64,000 bases of DNA, taken from assembly GCF_003925875.1 (NCBI RefSeq), contig NZ_AP019309.1, positions 372,001 through 436,000 on the forward strand. Reading direction: 5' to 3'. A program made the translations under genes and the position numbers. This stretch comes from Intestinibaculum porci. GTDB taxonomy: Bacteria > Bacillota_I > Bacilli_A > Erysipelotrichales > Coprobacillaceae. Below are positions 46,140 through 54,335 of this stretch, piece after piece. How positions within the stretch are numbered: position 1 is the stretch's first letter; each line of letters starts with the position of its first letter. Below the pieces are notes generated by a model, which made no database searches, was not told the origin of the DNA, and worked only from the letters and a program-made list of their open reading frames with translations.

Positions 46140-46697
46140 TCAAACATGTCCTTCATGTGACATGAGATCATGTAAATACGCTTCGGCAAGATATAAGGGG
46201 ACATTAGTGAATTGTTCCTGCATATCATAAGGTTTTAATGAGAAACGTACACCAGTAAGATCAGGATGTTTTTGAAGCAATGTCATTAAGCTTTTAGAAT
46301 AGACATTTTTTCCGGATTTCACCTCAATAGGTAGGACTTTACCGAGCTGACAAAGAAAATCAATTTCAAGTTTCGCATTTTCTTTCGTGTAATAATAGGG
46401 AATAAGCCCTAGAGATCTTGTGATTGAAGCGATGAATTGCTGGGTAAATGCCTCTTGGTATTCCTCAAAAATAGATTCACCTAATAAAATATCTTTCGGA
46501 TCTGTCTCAGCCATACAATTGAGTAGGCCGACATCAAGGGTAAAAAGTTTAAAAGCACTCAAGTCTTCGTAAAATTTTAAAGGTTTGGCGATTTTATTGA
46601 CCCGCATGACTTTGAATACTAATCCGGCATCGATCAGCTATTGAATAGCATCTTCAAATTCTTTGGCTCGAGCACCTTTTTTGATATGACTATACAT
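46140..46697 (-). pseudogene. Decayed AAA ATPase (DUF4143 C-terminal part)
   Basis: Leftward frame reads YSHIKKGARAKEFEDAIQ, an in-frame TAG, then LIDAGLVFKVMRVNKIAKPLKFY and onward to the DUF4143 end (KLFTLDVGLLNCMAE, EEYQEAFTQQFIASI, YYYTKENAKLEIDFLCQ, LPIEVKSGKNVYSKSL). This is the C-terminal half of COG1373-type ATPases, in which the conserved Trp codon of the AIQW block has become a stop. The whole ATPase half is missing, and 33-bp repeats begin at the break point. The ORF at 46140-46607 is only the part after the stop. Confidence 0.85.
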
Positions 46698-46703
46698 TTT
46701 TAT

Positions 46704-46802
46704 GAACGTTAAAATGCCTATCTATTACATTTTTCTGAACGTTCAAATGACTATTTATTACACTTTTAAGAACATTCAAACGGTTAACAATAACACTTTT
46801 CT
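46704..46802. repeat. Three tandem 33-bp repeats (plus diverged flanking copies)
   Basis: Units begin GAACGTT at 46704, GAACGTT at 46737 and GAACATT at 46770, each followed by a related body with WATTACAYTTTT. A weaker half copy precedes (46671) and another follows (46803). Read leftward they give an 11-residue repeat of the form KSVINSHLNVQ. GAACGTTC is itself palindromic. They adjoin the broken end of the DUF4143 relic. Confidence 0.8.
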
Positions 46803-47020
46803 GACCTTAACATTGAAAATGGCTTTCAAAGTCTTCTTCAATATAAAAATCATAGAAGTCTTTTGGTTCCATTATTGACAATGTTAGGTAGATCTAAGAA
46901 TCATCTGCTCAAGTTGTTTTCATTCTTCTTTGTGTACTGCTTTTTATCATAAGAAGAAGTGAAGGGGAAGGAAAGCTGACTAAGCTTAAGATGATTAAAG
47001 ATTATAAGATATTGTAATCA
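46803..47020. other. Spacer upstream of the aconitase-family gene
   Basis: Leftward, an ATG at 46872 starts MEPKDFYDFYIEEDFESHFQ and stops after 21 codons, possibly the far end of the same relic. No other gene is seen. Confidence 0.35.
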
Positions 47021-47027
47021 TGCATAA

Positions 47028-47037
47028 TTGTATACAA
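47028..47037. promoter_or_regulatory. Second TTGTATACAA operator
   Basis: Identical over 14 bases (TAATTGTATACAAA, 47025-47038) to the site on the gntR promoter. Here it lies just upstream of the -35 box, a position more usual for activation or for blocking by looping. Confidence 0.6.
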
Positions 47038-47041
47038 AAGC

Positions 47042-47070
47042 TTGTTTTGAGGTTAGTAATTGTTTATAAT
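47042..47070 (+). promoter_or_regulatory. Promoter of the aconitase-family gene
   Basis: TTGTTT at 47042-47047, 17-bp spacer, TATAAT at 47065-47070, then GAAGGC. Confidence 0.68.
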
Positions 47071-47096
47071 GAAGGCACACAAGGAGGTAAGTATTC

Positions 47097-49355
47097 ATGA
47101 TTAAACTGTATGATGAAGGGATCTACTTAGTAAATGGAAAAGAGATTGTCAAAGAGAGCGAGGCAAAATCTTTTTCAAAAGAAGACGCGAAAAAAGGAAC
47201 CATTGCCTATGGCATTATGAAAAATCATAATGTCTCAGGAGATATGGATCATTTAAAAATTAAATTTGATGCGATGGCATCTCATGATATTACATATGTG
47301 GGTATTATTCAGACGGCCCGTGCCTCAGGCATGGAAAAATTCCCACTACCTTATGTTATGACATGCTGTCATAACTCATTATGTGCGGTCGGCGGTACGA
47401 TTAATGATGACGACCACTTATTCGGTTTATCCGCTGCGAAGAAATATGGTGGTATTTATGTACCTCCTCATATTGCCGTTATCCACCAGTATATGCGAGA
47501 AAACTTTGCTGGATGCGGAAAAATGATTTTAGGTTCTGACTCTCATACCCGCTATGGAGCGTTAGGAACAATGGCCATTGGTGAAGGCGGCGGTGAATTA
47601 GTTAAACAGCTGCTTGAAGACACGTATGATGTGGCTTATCCAGGGGTTATTGCCATTTACTTAGATGGCAAACCAAAACCATGGGTAGGACCACATGATG
47701 TCGCTTTAGCGATTATTCGTGAAGTTTTCGCCAAAGGTTATGTGAAGAATAAAGTGATGGAGTTTGTTGGTCCTGGGGTTTCCTCTATGCCTACAGATTA
47801 TCGTAATGGTGTGGATGTTATGACGACAGAAACAACATGTTTAACATCGATCTGGCGCACTGATGAAGATACGAAGGCGTATTTATCAAAACATCATCGT
47901 GAAGATGATTATAAACAGTTAGATCCAGCTGATGTCGCTTACTATGATGGTTGTGTCTATGTGGATTTATCAACGATTAAACCGATGATTGCGTTACCAT
48001 TCCATCCATCCAATGCCTATGAAATTGATGAATTGAATGCCAACTTAGAAGACATCTTAAAGAAAACGGAAGAAGCAGCGGCTAAGATCTCTGGTGATCG
48101 TGCTCACTTCACATTGTTAGATAAGATCACTCCTGATGGAAAATTAAAAGTTCAGCAGGGCGTCATTGGCGGCTGTGCCGGTGGTACGTATTCTAATATC
48201 GTAGAAGCAGCCCATGCCTTAAAAGGCAAGAGTACCGGTAATGATGAATTCTACTTATCTGTTTATCCATCTTCTCAGCCGGTTTATACCGACCTTGATC
48301 GTAAAGGTCTGTTAGCTGATTTAATGGATACTGGGGCACTGATTCGTTCAGCTTTCTGCGGCCCATGTTTCGGAGCTGGCGATACACCTGCTAATAATGC
48401 GTTATCAATCCGTCATACAACCCGTAACTTCCCGAACCGTGAAGGTTCTAAACCAGGTCAGGGCCAGATGGCTGCCGTCGCTTTAATGGATGCCCGTTCG
48501 ATTGCCGCAACAGCAGCTAATGGTGGTATTTTAACGAGTGCCGAAAGCTTAGACTGCTGGGGTGATATCCCTGAATATAACTATGATGATCGTTCTTATG
48601 TGCATCGTGTGTATAACGGCTTTAATCATGCGGATGAAGACAAATCATTACGTTTTGGTCCTAATATTAAAGACTGGCCAGAACAGGAAGCTTTAGCAGA
48701 TAATATCTTACTGAAAGTGGCTTCTAAGATTGAAGATGATGTCACCACGACGGATGAATTAATTCCTTCAGGAGAAACATCTTCTTATCGTTCTAATCCA
48801 TTAGGTTTAGCAGAATTCACTTTATCAAGAAGAGATCCTGCTTATGTTGGGAAAGCCAAAGCAGTACGTGCTTTAGAGGATGAAAGAAAAGCTGGTAAGA
48901 TCGATGCAAGCTTACAGGGCGTCTTTGATGTGATCAAGACCATTGATCATGATGTCGATCCTTTAAAAGTGGAAATTGGTTCTGTATTATATGCCAATAA
49001 ACCAGGGGATGGGTCAGCCCGTGAACAGGCCGCTTCATGTCAGCGTGTCTTAGGTGGTTTAGCCAATATTACGCAGGAATATGCGACAAAACGTTATCGC
49101 AGCAACTGTATGAACTGGGGCATGGTGCCATTCCATTTAAAAGGTCAGCCAACTGATTTTGATGTTGATGACTATATCTATGTGCCTCATATCTTAGAGG
49201 CCTTAGATGGTGACTTAAAAGATATTCCAGCTTATGTCATTAAAGATGGACAGGCGAAAGAGATTCATCTCTATATCCAGGATATGACTGCTGATGAACG
49301 TGCAATTGTCAAAGCAGGCTGTCTGATCAACTTTAACCGCAACAAGAAAAAATAA
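47097..49355 (+). CDS. Aconitase-family hydratase (YbhJ-like)
   Basis: A 752-residue Fe-S hydratase of the aconitase superfamily. The cluster cysteines sit in [15 protein letters not shown] and [15 protein letters not shown]. Other family parts are [46 protein letters not shown] and the swivel-domain [18 protein letters not shown] with the catalytic Ser. Its length and order (no long AcnA linker) recall E. coli YbhJ, whose substrate is unknown, more than classical aconitase. AAGGAGG lies before the ATG. It carries the GntR-type operator and is monocistronic. Citrate or another tricarboxylate is a plausible but unproven substrate. Confidence 0.85.
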   Translation: MIKLYDEGIYLVNGKEIVKESEAKSFSKEDAKKGTIAYGIMKNHNVSGDMDHLKIKFDAMASHDITYVGIIQTARASGMEKFPLPYVMTCCHNSLCAVGGTINDDDHLFGLSAAKKYGGIYVPPHIAVIHQYMRENFAGCGKMILGSDSHTRYGALGTMAIGEGGGELVKQLLEDTYDVAYPGVIAIYLDGKPKPWVGPHDVALAIIREVFAKGYVKNKVMEFVGPGVSSMPTDYRNGVDVMTTETTCLTSIWRTDEDTKAYLSKHHREDDYKQLDPADVAYYDGCVYVDLSTIKPMIALPFHPSNAYEIDELNANLEDILKKTEEAAAKISGDRAHFTLLDKITPDGKLKVQQGVIGGCAGGTYSNIVEAAHALKGKSTGNDEFYLSVYPSSQPVYTDLDRKGLLADLMDTGALIRSAFCGPCFGAGDTPANNALSIRHTTRNFPNREGSKPGQGQMAAVALMDARSIAATAANGGILTSAESLDCWGDIPEYNYDDRSYVHRVYNGFNHADEDKSLRFGPNIKDWPEQEALADNILLKVASKIEDDVTTTDELIPSGETSSYRSNPLGLAEFTLSRRDPAYVGKAKAVRALEDERKAGKIDASLQGVFDVIKTIDHDVDPLKVEIGSVLYANKPGDGSAREQAASCQRVLGGLANITQEYATKRYRSNCMNWGMVPFHLKGQPTDFDVDDYIYVPHILEALDGDLKDIPAYVIKDGQAKEIHLYIQDMTADERAIVKAGCLINFNRNKKK

Positions 49356-49361
49356 CATCGC

Positions 49362-49386
49362 AAGAGGGTTTCATAACCCTCTTTTG
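49362..49386 (+). terminator. Terminator of the aconitase-family gene
   Basis: AAGAGGGTT/AACCCTCTT stem with TCAT loop, then TTG. Confidence 0.85.
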
Positions 49387-49423
49387 TGTTATAATGGCTT
49401 CTATATGAAAGTGAGGTTTCACC

Positions 49424-49846
49424 ATGGATAAACAAAGAGAAAAATATATGAAAATGAGCGTTGAAGAACGCAAAGCTGTGGCGCATGCGGTGAAGCAGGG
49501 AGAAGCTTACAAGACGTGGAAAAAAGAGGCTGATCGCTCACGCTTGAAATATATCATGACTTTAGTGCTGTTCTTTGTTTTCTTTGGCTTAGATAATGTT
49601 TTATCAGGCAAGAAAACATGGGGCGATGTCGCCTCCGTTTTATTGGTGGCTTACTGTGGTTTCGCAATTGTTTTCTTAGCGGTTGACAGTATTCGCGCAA
49701 AAGCCCATCCGCGCGTTTGGCGCTGCCCTAACTGTGGTCAGATTCTGCCGTGTCGCTCTGCTAACTTTAGCCGTGGGGCGGAATCGTATCAGCCGGATGT
49801 TTATGTTGATCATTGTCCTTACTGTAACCATGATTTAACGAAGTAG
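49424..49846 (+). CDS. Two-helix membrane protein with C-terminal zinc ribbon, unknown
   Basis: A 140-residue protein. A charged N-terminal coil (KYMKMSVEERKAVAHAVKQGE) is followed by two helices (IMTLVLFFVFFGLDNVL and SVLLVAYCGFAIVFLAV) and a ribbon CPNCGQILPC ... HCPYCNHDL that could bind zinc. No specific family is recognised. TATAAT at 49391-49396 (after the terminator) is a likely -10, and GTGAGG precedes the ATG. Confidence 0.7.
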   Translation: MDKQREKYMKMSVEERKAVAHAVKQGEAYKTWKKEADRSRLKYIMTLVLFFVFFGLDNVLSGKKTWGDVASVLLVAYCGFAIVFLAVDSIRAKAHPRVWRCPNCGQILPCRSANFSRGAESYQPDVYVDHCPYCNHDLTK

Positions 49847-49869
49847 TTCACAAAAAATTCACAAATGAG

Positions 49870-49883
49870 TGATAACGTTTACA
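49870..49883 (+). promoter_or_regulatory. Perfect cre (CcpA) site
   Basis: TGATAACGTTTACA matches TGWNANCGNTNWCA at all 14 positions. It sits in a gap with no protein gene, directly before a terminator-ended stretch, so its target may be a small RNA. Otherwise it serves the aminotransferase gene from a distance. Confidence 0.7.
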
Positions 49884-49952
49884 TGTCGGAAGACAACAAT
49901 ACACCTTCCAATTTGGAAAAGAGAATGACACCCCATGTGATTCTCTTTTTTT
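49884..49952 (+). ncRNA. Candidate CcpA-controlled small RNA
   Basis: Between the cre site and the aminotransferase promoter lies a stretch with TTCCAATTTGGAA and then a strong terminator (AAAAGAGAAT/ATTCTCTTTT stem, TTTTTTT). Two TTCACA hexamers 11 bp apart (49847, 49858) are possible -35 elements, but no good -10 is seen. The terminator could instead serve the zinc-ribbon gene. Confidence 0.3.
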
Positions 49953-50001
49953 GTATCTCGCTATCTTTTTAGGCCGGTGGTATAATGAAGGCGAGGTGAA
50001 C

Positions 50002-51189
50002 ATGATGAACTATGAATTTTCTAATAAGATGACCCATGTCAAAGCATCGGCCATCCGAGAAATTTTTAAAGCATTAACCAATCCGGAAATTATCAGTTTT
50101 GCCGGGGGGAACCCCGCTTCAACTGCTTTTCCAGTAGACGCGATCAAGAAGGCTTCCGCTGATCTTCTTGAAGAAAATCCGATTGCCTTATTGCAGTATG
50201 GCTTAACCGAAGGGGATCCTGATTTCTTAAAGGCTGCCAATGCGTTTTTCAACCGTCATGAACAAGTCACTTTTGAAAGTGATATGATCATTACCACAAC
50301 CGGATCCCAGCAGATTATGGATTTAGCATCGAAATGTCTCTGCAATGAAGGCGATGTTGTCGTGGTTGAAGAACCTTCTTTCTTAGGGTCTTTAAACTCC
50401 TTTAAAGAAAATGGCTGTGTATTAAGAGGGGTGCCATTTAAAGATGGTCAGTTAGATTTAGAAAAACTGGAAGAAGCTTTACAGATAGAGCCTAAACCAA
50501 AGTTTATGTATCTGATTCCTAACTTCCAGAATCCAACTGGTTTTACGATGAGCTTAGAAACCCGTCAGGCGGTTTTAGCCCTGGCCAAAAAATATCAGGT
50601 GATGATCTTAGAAGATGATCCTTATGGCGCTTTACGCTTTAGCGGAGAAGATGTGCCTTCGCTTAAATCATTAGATCGTGATGGCTTAGTGCTCTATGCC
50701 GTTTCGATGTCAAAAATTATGGCGCCAGGGATGCGTGTCGCTTGTGCTATCGGTCCGAAGGAAGTTGTCCAGAAGATGGTTGTGGCCAAACAGGGGGCTG
50801 ATGTCCATACTAATTTATGGTCTCAGAAAGTCATTGCCCGTTTATTAGAAACGTATGATATGGATGCCCATTTAACAAGAATCAAAAAGATTTATAAAGA
50901 GAAATGCGAATTGATGTTAGCAGAGATGGACAAAGAATTTGCGGATGGTATCACTTATACCCGCCCGGAAGGCGGCATGTTTATTTGGGTGGATTTACCT
51001 AAAGAAGCAGATATGAATGCCTTCGTTAAAGAAGCGCTAGAAAAGAAAGTGGCGGTTGTACCAGGCAATGCCTTCTTAACCGATGATACGAAAGAATGTC
51101 ATTCTTTCCGGATGAACTTCTCTACGCCAGCGCCTGAAGATATTATCAAAGGAGTTAAAATCCTTGGTGAAATGACCCATCAGTTATAA
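50002..51189 (+). CDS. PLP-dependent aminotransferase (class I, AAT-I fold)
   Basis: A 395-residue aminotransferase of the 2-aminoadipate/LysN or MocR-catalytic-like group. ISFAGGNPASTAFPVDAIKKA at the N terminus, LQYGLTEGDPDFLKA, TTTGSQQIMDLASKCL, YLIPNFQNPTGFTM, LEDDPYGALRF and the PLP-lysine segment YAVSMSKIMAPGMRVACAIG are seen. No HTH domain is attached. The amino donor cannot be set from sequence. The start is the ATG at 50002 (GGCGAGGTGAAC ahead); an extended -10 TGGTATAAT is at 49978-49986. Confidence 0.9.
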   Translation: MMNYEFSNKMTHVKASAIREIFKALTNPEIISFAGGNPASTAFPVDAIKKASADLLEENPIALLQYGLTEGDPDFLKAANAFFNRHEQVTFESDMIITTTGSQQIMDLASKCLCNEGDVVVVEEPSFLGSLNSFKENGCVLRGVPFKDGQLDLEKLEEALQIEPKPKFMYLIPNFQNPTGFTMSLETRQAVLALAKKYQVMILEDDPYGALRFSGEDVPSLKSLDRDGLVLYAVSMSKIMAPGMRVACAIGPKEVVQKMVVAKQGADVHTNLWSQKVIARLLETYDMDAHLTRIKKIYKEKCELMLAEMDKEFADGITYTRPEGGMFIWVDLPKEADMNAFVKEALEKKVAVVPGNAFLTDDTKECHSFRMNFSTPAPEDIIKGVKILGEMTHQL

Positions 51190-51195
51190 GAAATA

Positions 51196-51227
51196 GAAGT
51201 CTGCAAATCATTTGTAGACTTTTTTTC
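51196..51227 (+). terminator. Terminator of the aminotransferase gene
   Basis: AGTCTGCAAA/TTTGTAGACT stem (one G-U), TCA loop, TTTTTTT. Confidence 0.85.
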
Positions 51228-51401
51228 TAAAGCTCAATTGAAAAAGTAAATTCCGCTTAAATTTAAATTCCGGTTTTGTGTAGTTTTGTCTTACAAATGC
51301 CTTTATTAAAGGAATTCGTTAGCGCTTATTAGAAATTCAGAGGTCAAAACATGTCTGATTTTACTAAATTGATTGCTAATCATGAAAAAAGATTGTAGCG
51401 A

Positions 51402-51459
51402 AAAATGTGGAACTTCGCACCTCACATTTCTGTGAAGGACTTATTTCCACATTTTTTTG
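51402..51459 (-). terminator. Long hairpin at the 3' end of the IS30-like element
   Basis: AAAAATGTGGAA/TTCCACATTTTT 12-pair stem around an inner CTTC/GAAG stem, next to the transposase stop codon. It may act as a terminator for the leftward genes or mark the element end. Confidence 0.6.
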
Positions 51460-51460
51460 A

Positions 51461-52861
51461 TTACTTTTTCTTTAAAACTGAAGGCTTTAACTCCACCTTG
51501 TCTTTATCGATCTGGCTATAGCCTTTGCACTTTAGAGCCTCATAGATCTCCGGCATCATGAAAGCCGTGTTTTCATAGAGACTTCTGCCGCCATAAAGCT
51601 TGCGGGAGTAGGAGTTGATATTATTAACGGCTCTGTTAAGGACCTCCTGACTTACAAGCCCAAGCTTGCGGAGATCCTTTTTCTTAGGGCAGATATATCT
51701 TAAAACAAGATGCTCGTTCTCAAGTGATCCCTTCTGATTTGAATGCATCGCATCACAGTAGAAGATTCGGCATGTTCCTGACTCTCTGTCTTCGAATTCA
51801 TCGGCCAGTGAGAACTCACTGCCTCTGTCAGTCAGGATAGACCCTATATTATTAATAAATACATCCGGGCCAAGCAGTTTTTCAATATAGTCAAGGCCAT
51901 TCACCATCTCCTCAGCTGTTTTTTCATCATGATAGACGGCAAGAAATACACCGCCTGGCATGATCTTAAAAGTCTGAATAAACGGGCCGTTAGAAACATC
52001 ATTATAAACGGTATCCATAAGGATATAGCCGACAGGATGATCAATTGCCTGCTCGCTATCAGGCCGTTCTGCACCATCATAGAGCTTAACGCTATGATTG
52101 ATGCTGTACTGTGCGGCCACAAGGGGGTTGTATTCAAGAAAGTCCTTGAATGTTCTTCCGGTTAAATAGCCGCTGTCCTTGCGCTTTCTGTACTGGTTAG
52201 CGCGTACCTTAGGCATCTTTCTTCTCTTTACCTGGTTTCTGAGCGCCAGGCTATTGATTCCAAACTGTTCAAATGCACCCTGCTCAATATAGTTGTACAG
52301 GCACTTTTCGGAAATTTTGAGCTCAGGATGCTCGTTAAGAATTGCATACGGTGACTTGCCCTGTTCAAGCTCAGGCTTGATGATATCAGCCATCCACTGA
52401 GCCTCTGAATAGGTGAGGTTGAAGCCCATTCTCGAATCCCTAAGCATATATTCGTATGCTCTTTGGGCCACATCTGCTCTGTAGTAGTATTTTGAGAATC
52501 TGCAGCTGGGGGCTTTGGTGCAGCCGTTGCAGACGCCCGGTGATCTGTCCCTTTGATTGCATTTAAACAGGGTGTAGTCAGTGCATTCCATGAACACCTC
52601 ATGGCTGGTTCTGCACTCCCGTCCTCTTGTGCACTTTTTGTAGTTGGCGCAGTCAAAGGGTGCCTTACTTGGCGATCCTGAAGGAGTTCTGTGATTCCGA
52701 ATTTCCTTAGCGACGGTAGTTGGATCTTTATGAATGGTCTTGGCAATTTGGGCCTTATTAAGGCCGCTCTTGAGACCTGCTTCAATCTTTTCTCGAAGCT
52801 CATAAGTTATGTGCTTCTGATATCCTATGGGCTTTTTAGCGGCTCTTTCCATTCTTATCAC
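51461..52861 (-). CDS. IS30-family transposase
   Basis: A 466-residue DDE transposase. The N-terminal HTH is HITYELREKIEAGLKSGLNKAQIAKTIHKDPTTVAKEIRNH. A Cys-rich insert follows (CANYKKCTRGREC ... CNQRDRSPGVCNGCTKAPSCRFSKYYY), then the catalytic domain with GYILMDTVY (first Asp), ILTDRGSEFSLADE (second) and CDAMHSNQKGSLENEH (Glu). This is longer than a typical IS30 transposase (about 320-380) because of the Cys-rich insert. It starts inside the end of a small ORF that belongs to the same unit. Catalytic residues are intact. Confidence 0.9.
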   Translation of the reverse strand: MIRMERAAKKPIGYQKHITYELREKIEAGLKSGLNKAQIAKTIHKDPTTVAKEIRNHRTPSGSPSKAPFDCANYKKCTRGRECRTSHEVFMECTDYTLFKCNQRDRSPGVCNGCTKAPSCRFSKYYYRADVAQRAYEYMLRDSRMGFNLTYSEAQWMADIIKPELEQGKSPYAILNEHPELKISEKCLYNYIEQGAFEQFGINSLALRNQVKRRKMPKVRANQYRKRKDSGYLTGRTFKDFLEYNPLVAAQYSINHSVKLYDGAERPDSEQAIDHPVGYILMDTVYNDVSNGPFIQTFKIMPGGVFLAVYHDEKTAEEMVNGLDYIEKLLGPDVFINNIGSILTDRGSEFSLADEFEDRESGTCRIFYCDAMHSNQKGSLENEHLVLRYICPKKKDLRKLGLVSQEVLNRAVNNINSYSRKLYGGRSLYENTAFMMPEIYEALKCKGYSQIDKDKVELKPSVLKKK

Positions 52862-53045
52862 CTTCCTGCATTACTGTTTGGTAGCAGTAATCAATTAATG
52901 TGTAGGGATAGAGTCTTCTCATTAATGCGTCCTCTTCGACTTCTGAAAGCTTTCTGCAACGTTTTTTGCCTTTCGAAGGGCGCATAGTCCCATTGATTTC
53001 TCGGCTATTGTTCTTAATAGCCGCCTTCTTTGTGATATTTGACAT
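52836..53045 (-). CDS. Small basic protein of the IS30-like element
   Basis: A 69-residue, strongly basic protein (MRPSKGKKRCRKLSEVEEDALMRRLYPYTLIDYCYQTVMQE). GGAGGTGG lies seven bases before the ATG at 53045. Its end overlaps the transposase start by 26 bases, so it is translationally coupled. No family is recognised; a DNA-binding accessory role in transposition is a guess. Confidence 0.6.
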   Translation of the reverse strand: MSNITKKAAIKNNSREINGTMRPSKGKKRCRKLSEVEEDALMRRLYPYTLIDYCYQTVMQEGDKNGKSR

Positions 53046-53073
53046 GTTTAATGCCACCTCCTTGATATTTTTC

Positions 53074-54009
53074 CTATTTTTTGGCGGTTTCCCGCTTCTT
53101 TACAAAGAAGTTTAACACCGTCAGGGCTGATTCACATTTTTCCCATGTTGGTAATGGGCAGGCAACATCATCGCGGAGGAAGCTGTTTTTTACGCAATCT
53201 TTGGTGAGACCTTTAGTAACGGTCATGAAACTGTTTTGATAGAAATCTTTGAAGTGATCAGCGATAAATGAGCATATAAGATTAGAAAGCAAATTATCAC
53301 TCATTTTATTGATCTTAGGGGTTGCATAAAGATATTCCAGGAGTGCTCTAAGCCGACCATGAAAATCCTCAAGGCTGCTGTCGCCGTGAAAGATCTGATG
53401 CAGGTATAGAAGGATATCAAAAAGGTTTTCACGCATAAAAGGGATAATTCCCAGCGGAAACACGGCATGAGTTTTATGAAGGCTTTTGGAGTAGATGCGC
53501 TGAAGCTGAAATTCATAAGGAGTATCGTTAATGTTTACGATCTTCTTGTAATGCCCGAATTTTATCCAGTCATGTGCGTTCTCATCAGAAAAATCGGGTA
53601 TTGTTCTCACAATATCCTCTGCAGAGAAGGTGTTCATGATATATGAATAGGTGGCGTTGATGAAAAGCATGATGTCATAAGCAAGTTCAGTTGATGAAAG
53701 GCAAGCTTCATAAAGCTTTTTAACCAGTCTGGAAAAGAATCTGTTATCAGAGCGCACTAAAAGGGCAACGGAAAAGTTATTGTTCCATAAGTGGTTATTT
53801 GTGCAGTCAGGAAAGACGTGCTCAGGCTTCTGCTCTGCACTAGAAGAATTTCTAATGAGCGCTTTGAAGCATGAGGAAATCTTATCATTGAAGGAAAAGG
53901 AACCATCACATAAATTCATATTTAAACTTTTATACTTGAAAACAGGCGTGGTGTGTATTACTATCATATTGTCTTGTTGGACAGATGATGAGAAGCTTTT
54001 CCAGGGCAT
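53074..54009 (-). CDS. Accessory protein of the IS30-like element, unknown
   Basis: A 311-residue soluble protein, first gene of the three-ORF leftward unit. The block LQRIYSKSLHKTHAVFPLGIIPFMRENLFD resembles the KTHALLPSFLIPY-type segment seen in transposon-linked DUF6431 proteins; this is from memory. No zinc-finger cysteines are seen. The start is odd: GGAGGTAAGG serves an ATG whose mini-ORF (MMS) ends in TAATG, and that ATG at 54009 opens this gene. The alternative is a TTG at 54042 without a ribosome site. Confidence 0.6.
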   Translation of the reverse strand: MPWKSFSSSVQQDNMIVIHTTPVFKYKSLNMNLCDGSFSFNDKISSCFKALIRNSSSAEQKPEHVFPDCTNNHLWNNNFSVALLVRSDNRFFSRLVKKLYEACLSSTELAYDIMLFINATYSYIMNTFSAEDIVRTIPDFSDENAHDWIKFGHYKKIVNINDTPYEFQLQRIYSKSLHKTHAVFPLGIIPFMRENLFDILLYLHQIFHGDSSLEDFHGRLRALLEYLYATPKINKMSDNLLSNLICSFIADHFKDFYQNSFMTVTKGLTKDCVKNSFLRDDVACPLPTWEKCESALTVLNFFVKKRETAKK

Positions 54010-54135
54010 TAACTCATCATCTTTTTTTGTCCTTACCTCCAAATCGAATTTAGTTTAACACTTTAATATCATGATAATTTTATCACATTTTAAAATAACT
54101 GAATAACTAAATTCATAAAAAACATAAGGATTAAT

Positions 54136-54195
54136 AAGTGAATGATAGAATTCACGTTAGAAATATCTAACTGGAATTTCGAAAATCAATTGACG
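54136..54195 (+). repeat. 60-bp IS end, copy 1
   Basis: Identical in 58 of 60 bases to 55872-55931. It contains two small hairpins (GTGAAT/ATTCAC and GTTAGA/TCTAAC). Copy 2 follows a transposase C terminus directly, so copy 1 is the scar of a second such element; weaker similarity continues about 30 bp to its left. Confidence 0.85.
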
Positions 54196-54230
54196 GCATT
54201 TCAGGACATAAACGACGCATTAACAAGTAC

Positions 54231-54258
54231 TTGCAATTTTAATGATTTTAGTTATAAT
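54231..54258 (+). promoter_or_regulatory. Promoter of the abiF-type RNA
   Basis: TTGCAA at 54231-54236, 16-bp spacer, TATAAT at 54253-54258. Start near 54265. Confidence 0.7.
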
Positions 54259-54264
54259 ATAGGC

Positions 54265-54325
54265 GATAGAGCCCACCACGCATAAGGCGGAGACGTACTG
54301 CGGACCACGGTTGGGACTTTTTTTT
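54265..54325 (+). ncRNA. abiF-type structured RNA upstream of an Abi gene
   Basis: About 60 nt beginning GATAGAGCCCACCACG and ending GGTTGGGAC plus eight Ts. The outer stem pairs CCCACC with GGTTGGG (one bulge), with an inner CGC-ATAAG-GCG hairpin. Position (own promoter, terminator, then an Abi_2 gene) and sequence fit the abiF RNA motif described in comparative RNA surveys. This assignment rests on memory; an Rfam covariance search would decide. Confidence 0.65.
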
Positions 54326-54335
54326 GGAGAAATTT

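Noticed and set aside
46140-46607. DUF4143 fragment as an intact short gene
   Set aside because: Homologous sequence continues upstream across an in-frame TAG, and the ATPase half is missing.
46704-46802. 33-bp repeats as a CRISPR array
   Set aside because: The units abut without unique spacers and diverge along their whole length.
46608-47096. S-box or T-box leader for the aconitase-family gene
   Set aside because: No conserved riboswitch core or terminator was found; the short leader after the promoter is only about 20 bases.
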